Part shown: piece after piece, positions 1-5,652 of the stretch | How positions within the stretch are numbered: the first letter of the stretch is position 1 | How the letters are laid out: every line of letters begins with the position of its first letter | Source of the DNA: Syntrophaceae bacterium | Lineage (GTDB): Bacteria; Desulfobacterota; Syntrophorhabdia; Syntrophorhabdales; WCHB1-27 | NCBI GenBank assembly: GCA_003165115.1 | Contig: PLSJ01000065.1 | Span: 1-10,045, forward strand | DNA length: 10,045 bases | Reading direction: 5' to 3' | Notes under the pieces: generated by a model | The model's database searches: none | The model's input: the letters and a program-made list of their open reading frames with translations, nothing else | Told to the model about the DNA's origin: nothing | Translations under genes and position numbers: made by a program

Positions 1-423
1 GAGCGTTTCGTAAGGGGCAAGGGGAAGTTCCACGTCACGCCCTATGTGCCTCCCCCCGAGATGCCCGACGGAGAGTATCCCTTCATTCTGACGACGGGCC
101 GCATGCTCTACCACTACCACGGTGTGCTTTCGAGAAAGTCCGAGGGCCTTTCCACGATGGCCCCGGCGCCGACCATAGATATCGGCCGGGAGGACGCAAG
201 GAAACTGGGTATCGACGCCGATGGGGCCATGGTTTCCGTAGAGTCGAGGCGGGGCCGCATCGAAGCCAGGGCGCGAATTACCGACGATCTCCAGGAGGGA
301 CTCGTTTTTATGACCTTCCACTTCAGGGAGGCGGCCGTGAACAATTTGACCCTCGCTGCCCTCGACCCTGTGGCGAAGATTCCCGGCTACAAGGTCTGCG
401 CGGTGAAGATCCGGAAAGCGTAA
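1..423 (+). CDS. fdhA: Formate dehydrogenase catalytic (alpha) subunit, C-terminal fragment
   Basis: The reading frame is open from the first base, so the gene starts before the window; 140 codons and a TAA stop are visible. The protein is the C-terminal molybdopterin-dinucleotide-binding domain of a molybdenum/tungsten formate dehydrogenase. Recognisable pieces are PFILTTGRMLYHYH near the start, SRKSEGL, a beta-barrel segment with DARKLGI and SRRGRIEARA, and the family-typical ending FHFREAAVNNLT, ALDPVAKIPGYKVCAVKI. The catalytic Cys/Sec, the bis-MGD contacts of the other domains and any N-terminal Fe-S clusters lie outside the window, so the electron partner cannot be determined. The enzyme interconverts formate and CO2. 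Its position just upstream of an NAD-linked hydrogenase fits a formate/H2 metabolism. A related oxidoreductase of the same superfamily is possible but less likely, because the C-terminal motif is typical of formate dehydrogenase. Confidence 0.85.
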   Translation, partial: ERFVRGKGKFHVTPYVPPPEMPDGEYPFILTTGRMLYHYHGVLSRKSEGLSTMAPAPTIDIGREDARKLGIDADGAMVSVESRRGRIEARARITDDLQEGLVFMTFHFREAAVNNLTLAALDPVAKIPGYKVCAVKIRKA

Positions 424-430
424 CCGAGGC

Positions 431-451
431 GACGCGGGCCGATTTCGCGTC
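431..451 (+). terminator. Hairpin after fdhA stop, possible terminator
   Basis: A perfect 6-bp inverted repeat, GACGCG (431-436) and CGCGTC (446-451), with a 9-nt loop that can add two G-T pairs, lies 7 bases after the fdhA stop codon. The position suits transcription termination or mRNA 3'-end protection. It is not followed by a T-run, so it is not a classical intrinsic terminator. Confidence 0.3.
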
Positions 452-496
452 AAAGGGGCCGTCGGATGGCCGCTCTGCAAAAGAGAAAATACCGTG

Positions 497-525
497 TTGA
501 CAGGTGAGGGGGAAGGTGCTATCCT
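497..525 (+). promoter_or_regulatory. Sigma70-type promoter for the sensory module operon
   Basis: TTGACA (497-502, a perfect -35 match) is separated by exactly 17 bp from TATCCT (520-525, 4 of 6 at -10). The dinucleotide TG at 517-518 gives an extended -10 element. Transcription would begin around 532 and read towards the DRTGG/ATPase gene at 858. This is sequence-pattern evidence only, but the combined elements and spacing are well above what chance usually gives in GC-rich DNA. Confidence 0.5.
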
Positions 526-594
526 GAGCTGTGATTTCCTTCACTTCCGTTTCGTTGACTACAAACACCTCCACATTCAAAGAAGGAAGCACGT

Positions 595-629
595 TGTCGT
601 TTCGAGGGGTGGGTGCCACCTTAACGATA
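595..629 (+). other. Bulged stem-loop in the predicted mRNA leader
   Basis: An outer 7-bp stem pairs 595-601 with 623-629 (one G-U). A 4-nt bulge (602-605) follows, then two G-U pairs and a 5-bp GGTGG/CCACC stem (608-612 with 616-620) closed by a GTG triloop. It lies about 60 nt downstream of the predicted transcription start. The pairing is visible by eye but no energy calculation or covariation was possible. Confidence 0.3.
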
Positions 630-857
630 CAGGAGAAAAGGCATCGAGCCGGGGGCAGATTTAAACAAGGGTGAAGGTCTTTTGCGGTCAGGGGTTGCCG
701 CTCAATTATCAAAACCGGAAAACGAAATGGAAGGAGCGGCATGTGGCCACCGAGCGACGCGGGATACGCAAGGACGGGGGCGGCCGCGCACATAAATCGG
801 TCTCAAAAGCTGCCCCATGGTCCCGAAAAGGCCCGTGAAGGAGTACTGTAGAGAACG

Positions 858-1700
858 ATGAGGTTGACGGACATTCGGAATATTCTTCACGCCGACGTTC
901 TTTATGGCGAAGACTTGCTGGACCGGCAGGTAAAGACCGGTTTCGCGTGCGACCTGATCAGCGAAATGCTCGTCCACGCCAATTCGGGGACCCTCCTCAT
1001 CACCTCACTCACGAATCCCCACGTCATCCACACCGCCCAGGTGACCGATGCGGCGGGCGTTATTTTCGTGGGGGGAAAGAAGCCGAACCTCTCGATGGTC
1101 AGCACGGCGAACGGCAGCCGCGTCCCCCTCCTCGCGACGGACCACCTGACCTTCAAGTGCTGCGTCCTGCTCTCCGAGCAGGGGATCAAGGAAGAGGAGC
1201 GGATTCCCGCTTCCGTGACGGAGGCATCAGGGGTTAACAGCAAGAGCGAGCCTCGCCTTATCATCGAGTTTGCCATCCACGAGAAGGATTTCCTCATGGC
1301 CGGGGAATCCGCGTCGAAGACGAAAAAGGCCCTGCAACAGTTGGGATTGAAGGGCGAGGCGGTAAAGAATACGGCCATCATCGTCTATGAGGCGGCGATG
1401 AACGTGGTTATCCACGCGAACCACGGGCAGATCAAGATCGTTATCGTGCCCGAAGAGGTCCTTGTCGTCACCGAAGACGTAGGTCCCGGTATTCCGGACA
1501 TAGAGCTTGCCATGGAAGAGGGGTATTCGACCGCCCCGAATGAGATACGGGAAATGGGCTTCGGCGCCGGAATGGGACTGCCGAACATCAAGCGCTGCTC
1601 CGACGAGCTGAAAATAAGGTCTGAGTCCGGGGTCGGTACGGTCCTGGAGGCACGGATCCATCTGAGGCAAAAAGAGGACGTCCGCCGGGAAGAGGGGTGA
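858..1700 (+). CDS. DRTGG domain fused to RsbW-like (GHKL) ATPase, predicted regulatory kinase
   Basis: 280 residues in two domains. Residues 1-115 resemble a DRTGG domain (MRLTDIRNIL, GEDLLDRQV, GFACDLISEML), a small regulatory domain found in Fe-hydrogenase operons and beside phosphotransacetylase or CBS domains. Residues 133-270 are a GHKL ATPase of the anti-sigma-factor/serine-kinase (RsbW/SpoIIAB) type: N-box E178 and N182 in YEAAMNVV, G1 box DVGPGI at 207-212, G2 box GFGAGMGL at 234-241. There is no histidine phosphoacceptor domain and no membrane segment, so it should be a cytosolic protein that binds ATP and either phosphorylates a partner or holds one by binding. ATG 858 is the first possible start after an in-frame stop at 849; the GAAGGAG at 837-843 is 14 nt away, rather far. 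It is the first gene of the module and lies 3 bp before the next. Domain calls are firm; the substrate is unknown. Confidence 0.85.
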   Translation: MRLTDIRNILHADVLYGEDLLDRQVKTGFACDLISEMLVHANSGTLLITSLTNPHVIHTAQVTDAAGVIFVGGKKPNLSMVSTANGSRVPLLATDHLTFKCCVLLSEQGIKEEERIPASVTEASGVNSKSEPRLIIEFAIHEKDFLMAGESASKTKKALQQLGLKGEAVKNTAIIVYEAAMNVVIHANHGQIKIVIVPEEVLVVTEDVGPGIPDIELAMEEGYSTAPNEIREMGFGAGMGLPNIKRCSDELKIRSESGVGTVLEARIHLRQKEDVRREEG

Positions 1701-1703
1701 TCT

Positions 1704-3074
1704 ATGCCTAACTACTTTCATTCGGTCATGCTCGACGAGGAGAAATGCCAGGGGTGCACGAACTGCATCAAGCGCTGCCCCGTCGAGGCCATCCGGGTAC
1801 ACCGCGGCAAGGCAAAGATCATCGAAGAGCGCTGCATAGACTGCGGGGAGTGCATCCGCTGCTGCCCCAACCATGCGAAAGTCGCGATCACCGATTCCCT
1901 GGGGAGGCTCGCCGGTTTCGATTACAGGATCGTGCTGCCCGCACCCTCCTTTTTTGGCCAATTCCGGGAGGAGAAGCATATCGGGAGGATACTCGAAGCC
2001 TTCTTGCGCATCGGCTTCGACGAGGTCTTCGAGGTGGCGTTGGCGGCAGAGGTCGTGAGCTTCATGGTGAGGGGCTATCTCGAGACGAAGAAATACAAGA
2101 AGCCTCTGATCTCCGGCGCGTGCCCGACGATCCTCCGGCTCATGCAGATGCGTTTTCCCGACCTCCTCGAGCAGGTGGCGCCCATCATGACGCCTATGGA
2201 AGTGTCGGCCCGGCTCGCGAAGCAGGACGCCGCCAGAAGGACCGGGATCCCCTACGACCGGATCGGCGCGTTCTTCATCACGCCCTGCCCCGCGAAGGTG
2301 ACCGAGGTACGGCAGCCCCTTCACGTAAAGAAGTCCGCGGTGGACGGCGTCATCGGCGCTTCGGTGATTTACAAGGACCTGATAAAGCAGCTCTGCAAGA
2401 TAAAGGGCGACAACGAGGACCTTCACCGGGCGACGAGCCGGGGGATGGGCTGGGGCTACCTCACGGGCGAATCGAGGGCCATAGGCTCTCCTTCCACCCT
2501 GTCCACCGGGGGCATTCAGAACGCCGTCAGCATCTTCGAAGAAATAGAGCGGGGGGGTTTGGAGGACGTGGACTTCATCGAGGTCCAGGCGTGCGAGGGC
2601 GGCTGCGTGGGAGGGCCCCTCAACATCCAGAACCTCTTCGTGGCACGGGTGAACCTGAAGAACATGGTCAACAGGTACAGGACGAAGAAGGCCTATTTCG
2701 ATGAAAAGGACCTGTTGGCGTTTTATCAGCAAGACGCCTTCTGGTCCACGGAGCCCGTGTTGCCCAGACCCATCATGGTGCTCGACGGAGATGTCTCCAA
2801 GGCGCTGGTAAAGATGGAGCGGCTCGACGCGATCACCGCGACCCTTCCCGGACTCGATTGCGGCGCGTGCGGCTCACCGAACTGCCGTGCCCTGGCCGAG
2901 GATATCATCCGGGGTCTCGCTTTCGACACGGACTGCATAGTCAAGTTGCGGGAACGGGTGAAGACCCTCGCCGAGGAGATACTCGATCTTGCCAGGAAGC
3001 TGCCCCAGTCCATGGCTAACGGCTCTGCAAAAGAAAAAGAGCGCACGGCCCAAAAGGAAAACGCAGGAGAATAG
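1704..3074 (+). CDS. Sensory-type [FeFe] hydrogenase-like Fe-S protein (HydS-like)
   Basis: 456 residues. Residues 10-60 carry two [4Fe-4S] ferredoxin motifs (C15/C18/C21/C25 and C44/C47/C50/C54). Residues 75-330 are a short [FeFe] hydrogenase large-subunit domain with all three H-cluster loops in divergent form: L1 SGACPTI (C140), L2 TPCPAKVTE (C195) and L3 EVQACEGGCVGGP (C297, C301). Residues 386-411 form a further Fe-S motif, C-x2-C-x4-C-x16-C, of the type found in RnfB-like and corrinoid Fe-S proteins. A charged, probably helical tail follows. Alanine 139 replaces the first cysteine of the canonical TSCCP loop; such a change is known in group C/D sensory hydrogenases, so this is more likely an H2 or redox sensor than a main catalyst. 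It lacks the PAS domain of Thermotoga HydS; partner proteins encoded on either side may provide output. Spacing to both neighbours is 1-3 bp, implying translational coupling. Confidence 0.85.
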   Translation: MPNYFHSVMLDEEKCQGCTNCIKRCPVEAIRVHRGKAKIIEERCIDCGECIRCCPNHAKVAITDSLGRLAGFDYRIVLPAPSFFGQFREEKHIGRILEAFLRIGFDEVFEVALAAEVVSFMVRGYLETKKYKKPLISGACPTILRLMQMRFPDLLEQVAPIMTPMEVSARLAKQDAARRTGIPYDRIGAFFITPCPAKVTEVRQPLHVKKSAVDGVIGASVIYKDLIKQLCKIKGDNEDLHRATSRGMGWGYLTGESRAIGSPSTLSTGGIQNAVSIFEEIERGGLEDVDFIEVQACEGGCVGGPLNIQNLFVARVNLKNMVNRYRTKKAYFDEKDLLAFYQQDAFWSTEPVLPRPIMVLDGDVSKALVKMERLDAITATLPGLDCGACGSPNCRALAEDIIRGLAFDTDCIVKLRERVKTLAEEILDLARKLPQSMANGSAKEKERTAQKENAGE

Positions 3075-3075
3075 A

Positions 3076-3414
3076 ATGACGGTTGGTGAACTTGCGAGCG
3101 CACTCGATCTTGAGGTTCTTACGGGTGAGGTGAGCCTTTGCGAAGAGGTGAAGTACGGATATACGTCGGACCTTCTCTCGGACGTCATTGCCAACGCCCA
3201 GGAGAACTCGGTATGGATCACGGTTCAGCGGCACATCAACATCCTGGGTGTGGCGACGCTGAAGAACATCGTGGCCATCATCACCCCCCGCAGCCTGAAG
3301 GTCGACAAAGAGCTGATCGAGCGGGCCCGGGCGGAAAAGGTGGCGCTCCTGCGGAGCGCGCTGCCCGCTTTCGAAGTTTCGGGCGCGCTGTACGAGATGC
3401 TGAAAAAGGCTTGA
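3076..3414 (+). CDS. Stand-alone DRTGG domain protein
   Basis: 112 residues, a single DRTGG domain similar to the N-terminal domain of the protein at 858-1700: compare MTVGELASALDLEVLTGE and YGYTSDLLSDVIANAQ with the corresponding GFACDLISEMLVHAN stretch. ATG 3076 follows the previous stop by 1 bp and has a good CAGGAG ribosome-binding site about 6 nt upstream. Earlier in-frame starts lie inside the preceding gene and would add residues with no family similarity. DRTGG domains are thought to bind a ligand or mediate protein contacts, but no reaction is established. With a second DRTGG copy fused to an ATPase two genes upstream, the pair could form a heteromeric sensor. No cysteine cluster, signal peptide or membrane segment is present; C-terminal residues are helical. 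Confidence 0.85.
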   Translation: MTVGELASALDLEVLTGEVSLCEEVKYGYTSDLLSDVIANAQENSVWITVQRHINILGVATLKNIVAIITPRSLKVDKELIERARAEKVALLRSALPAFEVSGALYEMLKKA

Positions 3415-3417
3415 GGG

Positions 3418-4179
3418 GTGCCCCTTTTCTCCTGTGATTTCCACATCCACTCGACCCTGTCCCCCTGTTCCAGCCTCGACATGTCTTCGAGGGGAATTGT
3501 GGACAGGGCAAGGGAGGTCGGACTGGACATAATCGCCATCACCGATCACAACATGGTGGAGAACGGCCCGTACGTGACGGCCGCGGCGGGGGTGTCCGGC
3601 CCCACGGTATTGTTCGGGATGGAACTGCAGACGATCGAAGAGGTCCACCTGCTCATCCTGTTCCCCGATTACGAGACCGCAATCGAGATGCAGGAGATGG
3701 TCTACGATCTGCTCCCGGCGGTCGAGAACGACCCCGATTATTTCGGGGACCAAGTGGTGGTCGACGAGAACGACAGGATCGTCCGGTTCGAGGGCAGACT
3801 CCTCCTCAACTCGTCGGGCATCTCGATCAACGACGCGGCATCGTGGGCGCGGGCCCATGGCTGCCTCGTGATCCCCGCCCATATAGACAGTCCCACCTAC
3901 GGCATTATCACGCAGCTTGGGTATGTGTCCCAGGAGATCCCCTTCGACGCCCTCGAAGTCGCGAGCGAGAAACGGCTGAAAGCAGTCCTCCCCTTTATCC
4001 TTGCCAAGGACCTCCCCATTGTCGGTTTTTCCGACGCCCATTACCTCAAGGACATAGGAAAGAGACGGATATCGCTCCCTCTCGCGGAGCCGAGTTTTGC
4101 GGAGGTGGCAAAAGCGCTCCGCACCTTCGGGAACACGGCCCGCATGCATGAAGGGATGTGCCCGGAGGCCCCAGGCTGA
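3418..4179 (+). CDS. PHP-domain metal-dependent phosphoesterase
   Basis: 253 residues, a PHP (polymerase and histidinol phosphatase) domain of the YciV/TrpH-like kind. The metal-ligand set appears complete: H9 and H11 in DFHIHS, D43-H44 in ITDHN, E69 in GMEL, H77 in EVHLL, H155 in IPAHID, and D206 with H208 in FSDAH. Such proteins hydrolyse phosphate esters, for example nucleoside 3',5'-bisphosphates or short RNAs, using two or three divalent metals; the substrate here is unknown. The start is GTG 3418, only 3 bp after the previous stop, with a G-rich weak ribosome site; starting later would remove the HxH motif, so GTG is favoured. PHP genes recur beside DRTGG, HydA-like and ATPase genes in anaerobes, suggesting a role in the same signalling circuit, possibly removing a phosphate signal. 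Confidence 0.85.
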   Translation: MPLFSCDFHIHSTLSPCSSLDMSSRGIVDRAREVGLDIIAITDHNMVENGPYVTAAAGVSGPTVLFGMELQTIEEVHLLILFPDYETAIEMQEMVYDLLPAVENDPDYFGDQVVVDENDRIVRFEGRLLLNSSGISINDAASWARAHGCLVIPAHIDSPTYGIITQLGYVSQEIPFDALEVASEKRLKAVLPFILAKDLPIVGFSDAHYLKDIGKRRISLPLAEPSFAEVAKALRTFGNTARMHEGMCPEAPG

Positions 4180-4709
4180 TGCTGGCGGAGCTGAGCGACC
4201 ATGTCATGGACATCGCCATGAACTCTGTGAGGGCCGGGAGTAAGAACATCAGCATCTCGGTCATCGCGGCGAAGGAGCAAAACCTGCTTACCGTCACGAT
4301 CAGCGATGACGGGACGGGCATGACGGCAGAGATGCTGAAGGTCGCCTCCGACCCTTTTTTCTCTACGAAGAAAAAGAAGAAGGTGGGTCTTGGCATCTCG
4401 CTCCTCCAGGGGGCGACCCAGATGTGCGGAGGAGAGTTTTCCCTGGAGAGCACTCCAGGCGAGGGCACGACCGTACGCGCGACGTTTGCCCTCGACCATC
4501 CGGACCTGCCTCCGATGGGGAACCTGAAAGAGACGATCCTGCTGCTTTGCGTGAGCAATCCGGAGGTGCGGTTCGTGTTTCGGTACCGCCTGGAGGGCGG
4601 GGAGATCGTATTGGATACGAATGAGATTCAAGAGGTATTGGGCGGGGTGCCGATCAATAATCCACAGGTGATCGGCTTCCTTCAACGGTATCTGGACGAA
4701 CGCTTATAG
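4179..4709 (+). CDS. Small histidine-kinase-like (GHKL) ATPase
   Basis: 176 residues from ATG 4179, which overlaps the previous stop (TGATG) and has GGAGG at 4164-4168, 10 nt upstream. A GTG at 4158 would add seven residues (with Pro and Gly) and is less likely. Residues 1-105 form an ATP-binding domain: N-box HVMDIAMNSV (N14), G1 box DDGTGM (43-48), a very short lysine-rich ATP lid (FFSTKKKKK, 61-68), G2 box GLGISLL (70-76) and a final GEGTTVRATF. Residues 110-176 are a tail without recognised motifs. It has no dimerisation/phosphoacceptor domain, no sensor domain and no membrane helix, so it must work with a partner, probably a neighbour-encoded protein. It resembles sensor-kinase catalytic domains more than the RsbW-like domain at 858-1700, so the module holds two different ATPases. 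No response regulator is seen in the window. Confidence 0.8.
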   Translation: MLAELSDHVMDIAMNSVRAGSKNISISVIAAKEQNLLTVTISDDGTGMTAEMLKVASDPFFSTKKKKKVGLGISLLQGATQMCGGEFSLESTPGEGTTVRATFALDHPDLPPMGNLKETILLLCVSNPEVRFVFRYRLEGGEIVLDTNEIQEVLGGVPINNPQVIGFLQRYLDERL

Positions 4710-4720
4710 GACCGCATAAT
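4693..4720 (+). promoter_or_regulatory. Possible second promoter for the hydrogenase genes, with inverted repeat over -10
   Basis: TGGACG (4693-4698, 4 of 6) and CATAAT (4715-4720, 5 of 6) are 16 bp apart at the end of the ATPase gene. The -10 lies inside a short perfect inverted repeat, CCGCA-TAA-TGCGG (4712-4724), which could be an operator half-site pair. The 109-bp gap before 4819, the largest in the operon after 858, makes an internal promoter plausible. Evidence is weak. Confidence 0.25.
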
Positions 4721-4818
4721 GCGGGACCTTGCAAGGAGGAGATTCGGCGGCGTAAGACATGGTGAATCGATAGGGGCAGTGCGTTAGGTCAAATTCTTCA
4801 CATTTGGAGGTGGGTCAC

Positions 4819-5178
4819 ATGAACCTGGACGAGCTGAAAGCAATTAGGGAGAAGGCAAAGAAAGACATCCAGTTACGGCAGAAAGAGGCCCGGATCAAGA
4901 TCGTCGTGGGCATGGGAACGAGCGGCATTGCTTCCGGGGCGCGGGAGGTCCTGAGGTCGTTTGTCGACGAGATCGCAGGGAGGAATCTCGTGGACGTCAT
5001 GGTGACACAGACCGGCGAAAAAGGGTTCGCCTCGCAGGAGCCGATGATCGAGGTGCTCGAAGAGGGTAAGCCCGGGGTGATCTATGGCAACATGGATGCG
5101 GAAAAAGCACGGAAGGTTGTGGCGGAGCATATCGTAAAGGGCAACCCGGTCCTTGAATACGTTATCGAAACGAGCTGA
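4819..5178 (+). CDS. hndB: HndB-like thioredoxin-fold ferredoxin homologue lacking all cysteines
   Basis: 119 residues. ATG 4819 has a strong TTGGAGGTG ribosome site 8 nt upstream. The protein matches the HndB family of NAD(P)-linked [FeFe] hydrogenases (thioredoxin-like [2Fe-2S] ferredoxins): LDELKAIREKAKKDIQLR, KIVVGMGT-GIASGAREV, DVMVTQTG, EPMIEVLEEGKPGVIYG, and VVAEHIVKGNPVLEYVI. In the usual family form, cysteines occur in GMGTCGIA and in TGCxGLC. Here the first reads GMGTSGIA (S35) and the second TGEKGFA (E67, A71), and there is not one cysteine in the whole chain, so a [2Fe-2S] cluster cannot be held by the usual residues. The fold and contact surfaces look preserved and the frame is intact, so this is not decay. 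It probably remains as a structural subunit of the hydrogenase. It precedes NuoE by 15 bp. Confidence 0.85.
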   Translation: MNLDELKAIREKAKKDIQLRQKEARIKIVVGMGTSGIASGAREVLRSFVDEIAGRNLVDVMVTQTGEKGFASQEPMIEVLEEGKPGVIYGNMDAEKARKVVAEHIVKGNPVLEYVIETS

Positions 5179-5193
5179 TGAGGAGGACGAGCA

Positions 5194-5652
5194 TTGGATA
5201 GAGAAGCCATAGTAAAAGGGTTCGAACCGCAACTCCACAACATTCTCTACATACTGCACGAACTGCAGGACAACAACCCCCGGCATTTCGTGGCGAAAGA
5301 GGACATCGAGGCGTGCGCGGATTATCTGAAGGTGCCTTACAGCTACGTCCACGGCGTTGCCACCTTCTACACCATGTTCAGCCTCACGCCCAGGGGACGC
5401 CATATCATCAGGCTTTGTGATTCACCGCCGTGCCATCTTATGGGTTCGACGACCGTCCTTGACTACCTCAGGCAGAAGCTCGGCATCGATGTAGGAGAGA
5501 CGACCCCCGACGGCGCATTCACCCTGGAGCTCGCCAGTTGCCTCGGGATCTGCGGAGTCGCCCCCGCCATCATGATAAATGACGAGATGTTCGGCAAACT
5601 TACTCCGGACCGGGTGGACGGGATCCTGGAGGAGAGGAGAAAGGGCGTATGA
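5194..5652 (+). CDS. hydC: NAD-linked [FeFe] hydrogenase, NuoE/HydC-type [2Fe-2S] subunit (first copy)
   Basis: 152 residues, NuoE/24-kDa family. The N-terminal helical bundle (residues 1-68; HELQDNNPRHFVAKEDIEACADYLKV, given here by position 22-47) leads to the thioredoxin-like domain with four [2Fe-2S] ligands: C75 and C80 in CDSPPC, C116 and C120 in CLGIC. The typical FYTMFSLTPRGRH segment precedes the first pair. The start codon is TTG 5194, supported by AGGAGG at 5181-5186 with 7 nt spacing; no in-frame ATG fits. The stop overlaps the next start (ATGA), so it is translationally coupled to NuoF. The subunit carries electrons between the FMN subunit and other clusters, in the cytoplasm. 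All cluster ligands are present, in contrast to the HndB-like protein just upstream. Confidence 0.9.
   Translation: MDREAIVKGFEPQLHNILYILHELQDNNPRHFVAKEDIEACADYLKVPYSYVHGVATFYTMFSLTPRGRHIIRLCDSPPCHLMGSTTVLDYLRQKLGIDVGETTPDGAFTLELASCLGICGVAPAIMINDEMFGKLTPDRVDGILEERRKGV

Larger units (their letters stand above)
424..857. other. Gene-free region with promoter and long leader
   Basis: No convincing coding sequence is seen on either strand in these 434 bases. The open frames on the minus strand here have no recognisable protein content and run into fdhA antisense. The region contains a hairpin directly after the fdhA stop (431-451), a strong promoter candidate (497-525), a bulged stem-loop (595-629) and a Shine-Dalgarno-like GAAGGAG (837-843) before the next gene. 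If transcription starts near 532, the downstream mRNA carries an untranslated leader of about 325 nt, which is long for a bacterial gene. I do not recognise a known riboswitch class in it. Confidence 0.6.

Noticed and set aside
323..793. 156-codon minus-strand frame covering the gene-free region
   Set aside because: It overlaps the end of fdhA, shows no domain or signal, and a strong + strand promoter lies inside it. A small unknown gene cannot be fully excluded.
1227..2732. 501-codon open frame on the minus strand
   Set aside because: It lies antisense to the well-supported DRTGG-ATPase and HydS-like genes, has low-complexity His/Arg/Leu-rich content and no recognisable motif. Such frames arise from high GC at third codon positions.
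3016..4149. 377-codon open frame on the minus strand
   Set aside because: It is antisense to the DRTGG and PHP genes, with composition typical of a shadow frame.
4158..4178. Upstream GTG start for the small ATPase gene
   Set aside because: It would place the GGAGG ribosome site inside the coding region and add a Pro/Gly-rich extension; ATG 4179 with TGATG overlap and correct spacing is better.
4819..5178. Treating the cysteine-free HndB-like gene as a pseudogene
   Set aside because: The frame is intact, length is normal, the ribosome site is strong and the non-cysteine family motifs are preserved.
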